A stretch of DNA of 57,505 nucleotides from Photorhabdus sp. CRCIA-P01 (GCF_003545805.1 NZ_NMQR01000029.1:1-57505); one strand, 5' to 3'. Shown: positions 7,453 through 15,980, counted from the first letter of the stretch. Numbers and translations: made by a program. Notes: generated from the letters alone by a model not told the origin.

Positions 7453-8040
7453 TTAATATCCTATCGCCAAATATCTCACTAAATTACTTGATAGCTCGTG
7501 TATAGAATTTCTGCACGTCACAATAAATTGACTTGCAGAAATAGGCATGGCAGCAACCCCTGATCCATAATTACCAAAATCAGGATATGTTGCAACAATC
7601 TGAAAACAAGCATTAGGAAATGGGATGGTGAAATTTCTGTAATCATTTATATTCATAGCGCCGTTTGCTTGCCCCCACTGAATAATTATTCCAGTATCAC
7701 CACATTTCCACCAACCGTTCACGACCTTATTAGCAGTATTTACATTAAGATTACAACATTTCGCAATTTTTTGTTCTAACACGCTTTTTAATTTTGCGGT
7801 AATTTTGGATACATCACCGTCATCTAAAACATCACTGCCAGATTCTGTCGCAATAAAATCAGCTACAGCAGATGATATGGTTGATGTTTGACGCAATACC
7901 TTATTTAATACGTGATTAGGAATATATTGATTGTCTGGAAATCCAATTAACAACTCTGGATATGTTTCATAGCTTTGTTGACTTAATACATTGGCATTAT
8001 TACTAATAGCAAAAGCTTTGAAGTCATTTTTTGCACTCAT
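7453..8040 (-). CDS. short tail fibre with gp53-like C-terminal domain
   Basis: A 195-residue fibre. AAGGAG lies 8 bases before the ATG. Residues 1-95 are the shared anchor. The usual tail repeat and stem are missing, and the anchor runs directly into a gp53-like C-terminal tail-fibre domain ('[16 protein letters not shown]', '[14 protein letters not shown]', ending RYLAIGY). Compared with the 494-residue fibre at 11014-12498, which has the same C-terminal fold class, it has no stem, so it may be a deletion derivative or a short side fibre. A Tfa gene follows it. Confidence 0.82.
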   Translation of the reverse strand: MSAKNDFKAFAISNNANVLSQQSYETYPELLIGFPDNQYIPNHVLNKVLRQTSTISSAVADFIATESGSDVLDDGDVSKITAKLKSVLEQKIAKCCNLNVNTANKVVNGWWKCGDTGIIIQWGQANGAMNINDYRNFTIPFPNACFQIVATYPDFGNYGSGVAAMPISASQFIVTCRNSIHELSSNLVRYLAIGY

Positions 8041-8341
8041 ATATATCTCCTTAAATTAAATAATATTAGTTCATAATAAACATATTGAACTATCGTGAAG
8101 ATGATTTCTTACAATTCACGTCAATAATAGTCTAGTTTAGAAAAGCAATAATGAAATATTTTTATAACTAAAATGAGCAACTATTTTTGTATAATTGACA
8201 ATAATAAATAACCCAACACGTTGCAATAAAAATATCCCCAAACTCATTATATTCAACATTTGAAATTAATCTTTTATATATCTTTCTTTTTCATTCAATT
8301 ATTTTTATTTTAAATTATAAACGTACTCTTCATGTTAGCTG
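8041..8341 (-). repeat. tail-fibre leader (conserved upstream block)
   Basis: Contains the shared elements TTAAATTAAATAATATTA, a 'tagtctagtttagaaaa' box, 'caactatttttgtataatt' (8190-8208) and 'attcaacatttgaaatt' (about 8254). The same blocks in the same order precede the other fibre genes. No gene is present. Confidence 0.5.
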
Positions 8342-8446
8342 TTACAGCCATTCAATATCATAAGCCGGTAAAATATCTATCCAACTCAGTAATACCTTGT
8401 ATTTTTTCAAAGCTGTTAACAGCAATTCTTTCTTATCACTTTCCAT
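8342..8446 (-). pseudogene. decayed tfa C-terminus
   Basis: A 34-codon frame ends in 'ALKKYKVLLSWIDIL..YDIEWL', clearly the C-terminal block of the Tfa proteins (compare [27 protein letters not shown]). It has a premature end and the rest of the gene is lost. It lies downstream of the collar-type fibre at 8593-9357, where an intact tfa would be expected. Confidence 0.65.
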
Positions 8447-8592
8447 ATTATTCATATATAGCCAAAATCCATATTTAAATTCTGGCTATATTATTTGGAC
8501 ACTCACTGAGAGATGACTACCTGAATTAGCATCATGCGAGTCAATAAATAGATGCTAGTCTAATACTCTCAAAATAATAATTTATTATTATC

Positions 8593-9357
8593 TTATATAC
8601 CTAAATAAATTACCGGTATCATACTAACATTTAATGGGCGGTTTTCGTCTGCCGTTGGTACGACTTTTGATGCATCAAAAGTGGCATAGGCTGAATATCC
8701 ATGATTACTATTAGCATTAGTTCCCGCAGCAATGACTGTAGCAGTACTCAGAACACCATAAAATGCACCACTGGTACGAGTAAAAAGCCCATGCCCTTGC
8801 CATCCCACATTACCTGTAATATTTCTAATCGCATCGCCCTGTATCACACCAGGCTGCAAACCGGCACGCGCAAATACCCCTCGTCCATCAGCAAACAAAT
8901 TAGGGAGATTAATTTTATCACCACTCTGTTTGATTCCCCATGCCACCTTATATGCATCGGATAAATTATTCAATGCTTGACCAACAGTTGAATCAATCGC
9001 ATAAGTAGCACCATTCGCAATATATTCTCCTTTAGCTAAATCTGATGCTGGATGTGCAGATAAATAGATATCACCCACCCGTTTAGCACTGACGTAAAAA
9101 GCTTTGCTCAATTGTGCAGTGAGTTTGGTTATATCCCCATTATCCAAAACATCCTCGCCAGATTGTTCTGCAATAAAATTAGCCACGACAGATGCTATGG
9201 TTGACGACTGACGCAATATTTTATTCAACAAATGAGTGGGAACATCATTTGGTGGAAACCCAGTCAGCAAATCCTTACTTTCTTCATATCTTTCCTGACT
9301 TACTACATTAGCATTATTACCAACAGAGAAAGCTTTAAAATCATTTTTTGTGCTCAT
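8593..9357 (-). CDS. tail fibre with collar-type C-terminus
   Basis: A 254-residue fibre with a Shine-Dalgarno (AAGGGGG) before the ATG. Residues 1-90 are the shared anchor (KNDFKAFSVGNNANVV..., GFPPNDVPTHLLNKILRQ). It then runs into a collar-like receptor module ('VGDIYLSAHPASDLAKGEY', 'INLPNLFADGRGVFARAG', 'GDAIRNITGNVGW') and ends with DENRPLNVSMIPVIYLGI, close to the ends of lambda Stf/Mu-type fibres. The next gene downstream is only a tfa remnant, so the fibre may rely on a Tfa encoded elsewhere. Confidence 0.85.
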   Translation of the reverse strand: MSTKNDFKAFSVGNNANVVSQERYEESKDLLTGFPPNDVPTHLLNKILRQSSTIASVVANFIAEQSGEDVLDNGDITKLTAQLSKAFYVSAKRVGDIYLSAHPASDLAKGEYIANGATYAIDSTVGQALNNLSDAYKVAWGIKQSGDKINLPNLFADGRGVFARAGLQPGVIQGDAIRNITGNVGWQGHGLFTRTSGAFYGVLSTATVIAAGTNANSNHGYSAYATFDASKVVPTADENRPLNVSMIPVIYLGI

Positions 9358-9480
9358 ATATCCCCCTTAGATCAAATAACATTATTTTATAATTAACATA
9401 TTGAATCACTATATAGATGATTGACATTAATTCATGCAAATTATAATCTGGTCCAGAAAAACAATAATTAAATATTCTTG
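9358..9480 (-). repeat. tail-fibre leader (short version)
   Basis: The shared leader elements are present (AGATCAAATAACATTATTTTATAATTAA-type block, 'aatctggtccagaaaa' box) but truncated about 120 bases upstream of the start codon, where the next cassette begins. A promoter common to all leaders could not be fixed. Confidence 0.4.
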
Positions 9481-9515
9481 TAATATGAATAATCTATTTA
9501 TTCAGACTATCTTTA

Positions 9516-10931
9516 TTACTTCGGCTGTTGAGGCCACTCAACATCAGGCGCTAATGAAATATCAACTTTTCTCAACATTACTCTATATTTCTTCCATTCC
9601 AGTAGAACGGCTTTTTCTGCTTCGGAGGCAATGCCCAAATCAACAGCGTCTTGTAGTGGCACAACAAGATTATTGGCTTTAATCAATAACTGAGATTTCT
9701 CATGTTCTGCTTGCTGTATTAATTTCTCTTTATCAGCAATATAAATATTATCAGATTCTGCTTCCGCATTCTCCCCAACAGTCTTATCAGAAGGTTTATT
9801 TAACGAGTTATATTCTTGAGCCCAAAGCGTCCACGGATTATCGCTAAATTGGCTACGTGTATATACTCGACTACTATTATAAACAAAATAGCGTTGAATA
9901 ACCCCAGCCGCTCTCAACACAATAAGCGAACCCGCAAACGGTTCAGGGTAATTCGCGCCATTTTTGGCATGAGCATTATATTCTTGATAATAAACTCCTG
10001 GTGTTTTATAACTATTTAAATCCGCGTTATCACCTAAATTAATCGACTGCCCGGCGAAGATATCTTGAGAAGTAATATTGATATCCGCAGCTAAAGCTTT
10101 TCCATTAACTTTTCGGGTCCCTGTAATATATCGAGAGTCAGACTCTGCTTTTGCATACGCTCCAACCTCTCCAGCAGTAGGTCTATTCAGTGTATTATAT
10201 TCTCTGGTCCAAGGCGTCCACGGGCTTTCATGAAACTGACTACGTGTATATACCCGACTGCTGTTATAAACAAAATAACGTTGAACAACACCGGCCGCTT
10301 TCAGCACAACCAGCGAACCAGCGAATGGCTCAGGATAATTATTACCATTTTTGGCATGGGCATTATACTCTTGGTGATAAATCCCCGGTATTTTGTAATT
10401 ATCCAAATTCGCATTATCGCCTAAACTATGCGTCTGCCCTGCGAGGATATCCTGAGAAGTAATATTAATATCCTCAGTTAACACTTTCCCGTTAACTTTT
10501 CGGGTATTGGGTATCCTGGCATTAATACTTTCACGCAATGAATTTATTATTTCCTGAACCAGCTTTTGCGTCACCGCTAATGTGTCACTATTACCTACTA
10601 CATCGGTAAGCTGAACAATACCTTTTCGTGTTAATGAGGCATCTGGAACTTCTGTTGCAATTTTCTGTTCTAAGACCCTATTGAGTTGATCGGTAAGTTT
10701 AGCAATATTACCATCATCCAAAATATCATTGCCAGATTGGGTCGCGATAAAATTAGCTACCACAGATGATATTGTTGACGATTGACGCAATACTTTATTT
10801 AACAGATTAACAGGAATATTATCTGGTGGAAAACCAGTCTGTAAGCTCTGGTTTTCTTCATACTTTGCTTGACTCACTACATTAGCATTATCATTAATAG
10901 AAAAAGCCTTAAAATCATTTTTGGCACTCAT
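9516..10931 (-). CDS. tail fibre::Tfa fusion protein with two pyocin-knob-like repeats
   Basis: A 471-residue chimera; the ATG at 10931 follows GAGG. Residues 1-140 are the shared anchor plus tail repeat. Two modules of about 128 residues (roughly 143-271 and 272-397) are near-copies of each other ('TRKVNGK', 'SLGDNANLDNYKIPGIYHQE', 'RYFVYNSSRVYTRSQF', 'SPWTPW') and resemble pyocin-knob receptor domains. From about 401 the protein becomes a Tfa C-terminus ([13 protein letters not shown]...KKYRVMLRKVDISLAPDVEWPQQPK). The fibre tip and the N-terminal half of tfa have been deleted in frame. The fusion is open throughout, so it may be expressed. Confidence 0.85.
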   Translation of the reverse strand: MSAKNDFKAFSINDNANVVSQAKYEENQSLQTGFPPDNIPVNLLNKVLRQSSTISSVVANFIATQSGNDILDDGNIAKLTDQLNRVLEQKIATEVPDASLTRKGIVQLTDVVGNSDTLAVTQKLVQEIINSLRESINARIPNTRKVNGKVLTEDINITSQDILAGQTHSLGDNANLDNYKIPGIYHQEYNAHAKNGNNYPEPFAGSLVVLKAAGVVQRYFVYNSSRVYTRSQFHESPWTPWTREYNTLNRPTAGEVGAYAKAESDSRYITGTRKVNGKALAADINITSQDIFAGQSINLGDNADLNSYKTPGVYYQEYNAHAKNGANYPEPFAGSLIVLRAAGVIQRYFVYNSSRVYTRSQFSDNPWTLWAQEYNSLNKPSDKTVGENAEAESDNIYIADKEKLIQQAEHEKSQLLIKANNLVVPLQDAVDLGIASEAEKAVLLEWKKYRVMLRKVDISLAPDVEWPQQPK

Positions 10932-11013
10932 ATACAATCCTCAAATTGAATAATATTATTTTGAGAGGAAATTCAAAAATAAAAACATCTATTTTTGCAT
11001 TGTAAATTACATA

Positions 11014-12498
11014 TCAATATCCTATTGCAAACCAAAACGCAGAACTTTCAGTCTCGTATGCCCAATAACTAAATCCTGTTACAGACAATTGTCTTGCCAC
11101 AACATTATATGATGATTCTAGGTTAGATTTATCACCCAATGTCAACGAAACATTTACACAAGCATTAGGAAACTGGATTGGAAAATTAACGGGTGTATCA
11201 TACGCTGCCCAGTTCACGATCCCCCACTGATAAATCACCCCTGTATCCCCACATTTCCACCAACCATTCACTGATTTTAAAGCTGTATTTTTATTTCCTT
11301 TAGCATTAACCAGGTTATCTACTTCTGCTTTTGTATACCCGCTAATAACTCTGTCAGCAGGTTTATTCAATGTGTTATATTCTTGGGCCCAAGGTGTCCA
11401 TGGATTATCATGGAATTGGCTACGTGTATATACTCGGCTGCTGTTATAAACGAAATAACGTTGAATGATTCCAGCCGCTTTCAACACAATAAGTGAACCA
11501 GAGAGCGGTTCAGGATAATTGACGCCATTTTTAGCATGAGCATTATAATCCTGATAATAAATTCCTGGTGTTTTACAGTAATCCAAATTTACATTATCAC
11601 CTAAACTAATCGCCTGCCCACTCAAAATATCCTGAGAAGTAATCGTGACATCCGTAGATAAAGATTTTCCATTCACCTTGCGGACCCCTGCAATATATCG
11701 GGAATCAGAATCTATTTTTGTATATGCGCCAATATCCTCAGCAGTAGGTTTATTCAACGTATTATATTCTCTCGTCCAAGGTGTCCACGGATTATCATGA
11801 AACTGACTACGTGTATATACCCGGCTGCTATTATAGACAAAGTAACGTTGAACGGTCCCAGCCGATTTCAATACAACAAGAGAACCGGCGAGAAATTCAG
11901 GGTAATTAAGGCCATTTTTGGCATGAGCATCATATTCTTGATGATAAATTCCCGGTGTTTTGTAGCTATTCAAATCCGCCTTATCACCTAAACTAATCGC
12001 CTGCCCACCTAAAATATCCTGAGAAGTAATAGTGATATCCTCAGACAGTGCTTTCCCATTAATTTTTCGGGTATTTGGTACTTTAGTATTAATACTTTCA
12101 CGCAATGAATTTACTATTTCCTGAGCCAGCTTTTGCGTAATAGCTAATGTGTCACTATCGCCCACCACATTAGTAAGCTGAACAACGCCCTTTTGTGTTA
12201 ATGAGGCATTTGGAATTTCTGTTGTGATTTTCTGTTTTAAAGCCTTATTTAATTGCTCGGTAAGTTTCGCTACATCTCCATCATCCAAAATATCACTACC
12301 AGATTGTGTCGCAATAAAATGGGCTACGACAGATGCTATTGTTGACGATTGACGTAATACCTTGTTTAACAGATTAATAGGAATATTATCTGGTGGAAAT
12401 CCAGTCCGCAAACTTTGGTCTTGCTCATATTTCTCTTGACTCGCTACATTAGCATCATTACTAATAGAAAAAGCCTTAAAATCATTTTTAGTACTCAT
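11014..12498 (-). CDS. tail fibre with two pyocin-knob-like repeats and gp53-like tip
   Basis: A 494-residue fibre, the longest of the array; the ATG at 12498 follows AAGGGG. Residues 1-140 are the anchor and tail repeat. Two tandem knob-like modules (about 143-271 and 272-400) share long identical blocks (QRYFVYNSSRVYTRSQFHDN) with each other and with the fusion protein to its left. The C-terminal 85 residues form a gp53-like tip ('[15 protein letters not shown]', ending WFAIGY). The repeats at DNA level make this pair of genes prone to homologous recombination, which could explain the neighbouring fusion. Confidence 0.87.
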   Translation of the reverse strand: MSTKNDFKAFSISNDANVASQEKYEQDQSLRTGFPPDNIPINLLNKVLRQSSTIASVVAHFIATQSGSDILDDGDVAKLTEQLNKALKQKITTEIPNASLTQKGVVQLTNVVGDSDTLAITQKLAQEIVNSLRESINTKVPNTRKINGKALSEDITITSQDILGGQAISLGDKADLNSYKTPGIYHQEYDAHAKNGLNYPEFLAGSLVVLKSAGTVQRYFVYNSSRVYTRSQFHDNPWTPWTREYNTLNKPTAEDIGAYTKIDSDSRYIAGVRKVNGKSLSTDVTITSQDILSGQAISLGDNVNLDYCKTPGIYYQDYNAHAKNGVNYPEPLSGSLIVLKAAGIIQRYFVYNSSRVYTRSQFHDNPWTPWAQEYNTLNKPADRVISGYTKAEVDNLVNAKGNKNTALKSVNGWWKCGDTGVIYQWGIVNWAAYDTPVNFPIQFPNACVNVSLTLGDKSNLESSYNVVARQLSVTGFSYWAYETESSAFWFAIGY

Positions 12499-12720
12499 AT
12501 ACACCCCTTAGATTAAATAGCATTATTTATAGTAAATATATTGAATTATTATCAAGGTAATCCTTAATAATTTACGGCCGCCATAGTTTAATTCATAAAA
12601 ATAATAATAAAACGTTCTTCTAAATCAGAAGAATAATTATTTTTGTATAATTAGCACAAAGAATAAAACCAATAAATTTCCATGAGAACATATCCAAACC
12701 ATTTATATTCAACACCCGAA
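12499..12720 (-). repeat. tail-fibre leader (best-preserved copy)
   Basis: It carries all shared blocks in order: the TTAGATTAAATAGCATTATTTATAGTAAA block next to the Shine-Dalgarno, 'ggccgccatagtttaattc' (near 12575), 'cagaagaataattatttttgtataatt' (about 12625-12651) and 'ttatattcaacacccgaaat' (about 12703). The pattern is the same upstream of the fibres at 1615, 8040 and 53480, and as an orphan copy near 15200-15345. It is likely a common promoter/5' leader that moves with the cassette. Confidence 0.5.
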
Positions 12721-12844
12721 ATTATTTCCTCCATTTTATAGTTTACTGCAATTTTCTATGTTTCATATTCCAGGCTAAACCTTTCAATATATTAATTCCA
12801 GAATCAATAAAACTACTGTATAAATGGCCTGTTTATTCGGGCCA

Positions 12845-12932
12845 TTTTCGTCACTTTCCATTTGAGTCGCAATACCTAAATCAACAGCATCTTGTAGTGG
12901 TATTACCTTCTTACTTACAGTGAATAAAAGTC
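12845..12932 (-). pseudogene. tfa fragment
   Basis: A short open stretch encodes '[20 protein letters not shown]', the hallmark of the Tfa C-terminal block, followed by a GGCC hairpin like the one after the intact tfa at 7028. The rest of the gene is gone. The surrounding 12720-13177 is otherwise AT-rich and gene-free. Confidence 0.6.
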
Positions 12933-13177
12933 ACAGCTTCTCATAGTAAACGCAACATCATTAAGCTAAAAATAAATAAATTCGCATTACTTTAAATAAT
13001 TCATTAGATATTTTATCATCCAAAATATTTCGGGGTAATTATTTTATTGAGTTTACTGATAATCCTGAAATGCTACCATCAATCACCTTCCTGCATTTTT
13101 CTTTATAAATTAATTTACAAATTCCCTCATAAAAAAAGAGATCTCTTGATATCCCTTCAAATGATTAATCATCTATT

Positions 13178-13304
13178 TATACCCTTCATCTTTCAAGCTG
13201 CTGCTTTGTTGGCTGCTTTCACTCACCCCAGTCACATCGTTATCCATGCTCCTAGGGATTCATTCACTTGCCGCCGCGCTGCAACTCGAAATCTATTAGG
13301 TATA
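13178..13304 (+). repeat. 127-bp imperfect-palindrome repeat, copy 1
   Basis: Begins TATACCC and ends AGGTATA. The outer arms (TTTCAAGCTGCTGC and GCTGCAACTCGAAA) are imperfect inverted repeats, and the centre forms a hairpin of the CCCCAG...CATGG/CTAGGGG type. This copy has several mismatches in the central hairpin. Three other copies in the same orientation lie at 14572, 27585 and 41805. No coding capacity is credible. It is likely a non-autonomous mobile (MITE-like) or REP-type element. Confidence 0.85.
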
Positions 13305-13513
13305 TTACTTATTTTTTGTTAAATTAACCGGTTAATCTATTCTCTTATTTCCTGATTTATTTTTAATTTTTTACTAATGATTGATGGACGTCAGTGCATT
13401 TTACTTTGGAAAAGAACAGATGCTAAGGTAATAGCAACGAACCTCCCTCCTGAAAATGCACTTATTAGTTTAGCCGAATCCATTTGTTATTAATAATCCA
13501 ATGAGTTAAGAAT
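13305..13513. other. gene-free stretch with an IS-like scrap
   Basis: About 13392-13490 is roughly 75 percent similar to 54318-54420, which lies beside an IS30-type transposase remnant. Both contain 'GCATTTTACTTT' and 'TTGCTAT' blocks. It is probably the decayed edge of the same insertion sequence. No gene is present. Confidence 0.35.
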
Positions 13514-14539
13514 TCATTTCTTCAATAAAGCAACTTCATCCGCATTTTTCTGGCACAACAGAGTAAGATTAGTAATAGAACGGGTAAGATTGTCTATAGT
13601 ACTCTCCAGCCTTTTAATATCCATTTCCAGTTGCTTATTTTTTATATCCAATGCACCCATTCTTGTCAATTCAGCATATAATTGCTGACCATTCACCGCC
13701 TCCGTACTGTTCCTCGAAATATCCCCGGCAGCAACATTCACAATCTTACGTTGATTACCCGGCCTTCCTACAGAAACAACGTTCGATTTGCTGGCAACGG
13801 CATTTGAACCTAATGCAATGCTCCCACTTGCTGTTACAGAGGCGTTTTGACCAATCGCAATTCCCTGAGACGCACTAACACTAACCTTTTGCCCCACGAC
13901 AATAGCAGACGGAGAGTTGGATTTAGAGTCTGATCCTAATACAATACTCCTACTTCCTGTTACAGAGGAGTTTTGACCAATCACAATTGCCTGAGACCCA
14001 CTGGCAGAAACATTTTGCCCCAGAGCAATAGAAGACGAGCCGCTGGATACAGAGCCATCTCCTAATGCAACGCTCGAACTTCCTGTTGCAGAGGAATTTT
14101 GACTAATTGCTACTGCCTGACTCCCCCTGGCAATAGCTTTTTTCCCCAGAGCAATAGCAGCCGAACCGCTGGATATAGAGTCTGATCCCACTGCAACACT
14201 CGAATTTCCTGTTGCAGTAGAGTTTTGACTAATTGCTACTGCCTGAACCCCGCTAGCAACAACCTTTTGCCCCAGGGTAATAGAAGCTGAACCACTGGAT
14301 ATAGAATCAGCACCAATCGCAATTGGCCATATGACTTTATCATCCTCATTCTCTTTATCCTCTTTTCTACCCGCCAGTTGATTTTGCCCAATAGCAATAG
14401 CAGCCTCACTAATTGATTTAGAAGTTAGTGGTGAAGCACCAATTGCTATAGCATATATTGCTGGTGCTTCTGCATTCCCCACAACAACTGAATCTTTACC
14501 AACTGTTTGATCGGTTATATTCATATTATCTGTAGACAT
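13514..14539 (-). CDS. anchorless YadA-type head/coiled-coil protein with four 42-residue repeats
   Basis: A 341-residue protein; AAGAGG precedes the ATG. Residues 28-250 are YadA-head repeats of the 14-residue SxAxGxxSxAsG type, organised as four tandem 42-residue units at 81-122, 123-164, 165-206 and 207-248. A TAA neck follows (about 253-289; 'VVSVGRPGNQRKIVNVAAGD', TEAVNGQQLY), and then a trimeric-coiled-coil-like stalk (290-341). The start is hydrophilic (MSTDNMNITDQTVGKDS): no Sec signal or ESPR. There is no C-terminal YadA beta-barrel. It is therefore a soluble trimeric fibre by sequence. Placed beside the tail-fibre array, it may be a particle-borne fibre (inference). Confidence 0.85.
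   Translation of the reverse strand: MSTDNMNITDQTVGKDSVVVGNAEAPAIYAIAIGASPLTSKSISEAAIAIGQNQLAGRKEDKENEDDKVIWPIAIGADSISSGSASITLGQKVVASGVQAVAISQNSTATGNSSVAVGSDSISSGSAAIALGKKAIARGSQAVAISQNSSATGSSSVALGDGSVSSGSSSIALGQNVSASGSQAIVIGQNSSVTGSRSIVLGSDSKSNSPSAIVVGQKVSVSASQGIAIGQNASVTASGSIALGSNAVASKSNVVSVGRPGNQRKIVNVAAGDISRNSTEAVNGQQLYAELTRMGALDIKNKQLEMDIKRLESTIDNLTRSITNLTLLCQKNADEVALLKK
13796..14299 (-). repeat. four tandem 126-bp coding repeats (42 residues each)
   Basis: In-frame tandem units inside the YadA-head gene. Each encodes three 14-residue head repeats of the pattern SSGSxxIALGQ.., SxSQAIxIGQNSS, TGSxSIALGSDS. The paralogue at 16095-16733 has one unit only, so the array probably expanded by unequal recombination or slippage. 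Confidence 0.85.
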
Positions 14540-14571
14540 AGATACCTCTTAATTCAGAAATTAAATTACTA

Positions 14572-14698
14572 TATACCCGTTATCTTTCAAGCTGCTGCTT
14601 TGTTGGCTGCTTTCACTCACCCCAGTCACATAGTTGTCTATGCTCCTGGGGATTCGTTCACTTGCCGCCGCGCTGCAACTCGAAATCTATTAGGTATA
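14572..14698 (+). repeat. 127-bp imperfect-palindrome repeat, copy 2
   Basis: TATACCC...AGGTATA, nearly identical to copy 3. The central hairpin is CCCCAG-tca-CATAG-ttgt-CTATG-ctc-CTGGGG. It lies 32 bases upstream of the start codon of the large YadA-head gene and between that gene and its predicted promoter (14892-14919), so it would be transcribed in the 5' leader. The paralogous gene at 16733 lacks it. Confidence 0.88.
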
Positions 14699-14891
14699 AC
14701 TTATTGCTGGATTAATAAAACCAGCAATATAACGTAGTATTGAACGTCACGGATAATTAAATTTCATATAATGATTTTTCTATACTTTTCATCATGAAAT
14801 ATTAAATCAACTTAACAGAATCTAAAAATATTATTATAACCTCCACTTTTTTACGCAAGTTAAAATTAACACCAAAAGTCGATAAAACATA

Positions 14892-14919
14892 ATATTATAC
14901 AAAAAATCCAGTTTGTAAA
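14892..14919 (-). promoter_or_regulatory. predicted promoter of the large YadA-head gene
   Basis: On the minus strand: -35 TTTACA (14914-14919), a 16-bp spacer, -10 TAATAT (14892-14897). The same two hexamers, spacer length and flanking bases (ATTTTAATTTAT before the -35) occur upstream of the paralogue at 16874-16901. That conservation is the main support. Confidence 0.5.
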
Positions 14920-15199
14920 TAAATTAAAATCCTAGAATTGTGAAATATATTTCATGGGATGCTATCCTAGATAATTAATTTTAACCAAGATACCAAACGT
15001 CATACGCGTAGATTTAATGGCATACTGAAAGGGCATTTTGAGATATTTCCCAAGGAATGTAAATAGATATTTAACACACCCGGCACAAAAAAATAATTAC
15101 ACATTTTAAAACAAATAGTTGAGGGGGAAATATAATCATTATCCAAGGTGGCCTTATAATTTTTACATTAATAGTCCACAGTAACCCAGTCTATAAAAA
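14920..15199. other. gene-free stretch upstream of the YadA-head promoter
   Basis: AT-rich sequence with no supported gene. Part of it (about 14920-15010) keeps similarity to the region upstream of the second YadA-head gene (16902-17000), so the duplicated cassette extends beyond the promoter. Confidence 0.4.
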
Positions 15200-15345
15200 T
15201 GATAATGAAATTTCATTACAGATTAAAAATAGACTGTTTTTAATCTGACAAAAATAAATAATCCAATAGGACCCCATCAAAAATATATCCAAAATAATTA
15301 TATTCAACATATGAAATTATTATTCTCTTATCTCTTTTATTTTAA
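15200..15345 (-). repeat. orphan tail-fibre leader
   Basis: Contains blocks seen upstream of the fibre genes ('attatattcaacatatgaaattattattctcttatctcttt' region near 15296, with related sequence before it) but no fibre gene follows. It is read as the scar of a deleted fibre cassette between the two YadA-head genes. The remaining 15346-15720 shows no gene. Confidence 0.4.
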
Positions 15346-15761
15346 TTAGTCTGCCCAGAGAAACAATAATAAACGACGCCTATTCATAAAAATATTTTAA
15401 CAGCACTGAACCAATACCCACGACCCTTCCTTTGTTTTCGCCGGATCGCTATTAGCTTTTATTTCCGATTGTTTATAGCGCGTAACACAGATGAATAGAA
15501 ATAAGTCAATAAATCCTTTCAGTACAATTTTGCCTGGCCAGATTTATATCAAACTGACAAGTCACCTAACTCAGATTGTTCAGCTATGTCCCCTATAACT
15601 CTCCTCTGCAACTACCGATTAACATATAGCAAGTGATATGCAACCTAAGGATAACGGTTAGTCATACCACTCAGTATCCCCTCTGCAAGATGCGCTCATC
15701 TCATCACCTAAAACACCGATGCAAAATTATTTTAATCTTTAAAATAATTTTTAAAAACCAC

Positions 15762-15789
15762 TTGACTCTGAAGTTTTTCTGATTAAAAT
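15762..15789 (+). promoter_or_regulatory. predicted promoter for a 24-codon ORF
   Basis: TTGACT (15762-15767), a 16-bp spacer and TAAAAT (15784-15789). It points at the small ORF at 15851, which is followed by a terminator-like hairpin, giving a compact unit of about 180 nt. Confidence 0.4.
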
Positions 15790-15850
15790 CGCAGCCACAA
15801 TTTAGATTTTCGTGAAACAAATCACATTTTACCAATAAAGAGAGTTCATC

Positions 15851-15925
15851 ATGAAATCTGTTACATCTTTCATCTCAAGTGTTCATAGTGTTGTTGTCTA
15901 CCTCTCAACATCTCGCTTTCTGTAA
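15851..15925 (+). CDS. candidate micropeptide (24 residues)
   Basis: ATG preceded by AAAGAGAG, with 24 codons encoding a mostly uncharged peptide with a hydrophobic middle ('SFISSVHSVVVYLSTS') and basic ends. It has its own predicted promoter and a downstream hairpin. The family is not recognised. Its length and composition are compatible with a type I-toxin-like or leader peptide, but it could also be the N-terminal stump of a lost gene. Confidence 0.3.
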   Translation: MKSVTSFISSVHSVVVYLSTSRFL

Positions 15926-15948
15926 GTATGCTTTTCAACCGATGAGTG

Positions 15949-15980
15949 AAAGGCCAGTTTCCGAGCTGGCTTTTATTAGA
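15949..15980 (+). terminator. terminator-like hairpin after the micropeptide ORF
   Basis: GCCAG (15953-15957) pairs with CTGGC (15966-15970), extended by A-T and G-T pairs and followed by TTTTATT. It lies 24 bases past the stop codon of the 24-codon ORF. Confidence 0.55.

Noticed and set aside
9816-11991. Repeated plus-strand ORFs (9816, 10190, 10230, 11797)
   Set aside because: They lie antisense to the duplicated pyocin-knob modules; their mutual similarity is explained by the coding repeats on the other strand.
722-12498. Interpretation as a Photorhabdus virulence cassette (extracellular contractile injection system)
   Set aside because: Only fibres and assembly chaperones are present; no sheath, tube, baseplate, spike or AAA ATPase genes are in the window.
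13047-13322. Plus-strand ORF with a FIFQAAALLAAFTHPSH-type peptide; similar ORFs at 14507-14737, 27553-27861 and 41700-41942
   Set aside because: The shared peptide is just the translation of the 127-bp palindromic repeat; flanking codons differ in every copy, so these are not genes.
13796-14299. Regular tandem repeats that could suggest a CRISPR or satellite
   Set aside because: Repeats are 126 bp, in frame, without spacers, and encode YadA-head units.
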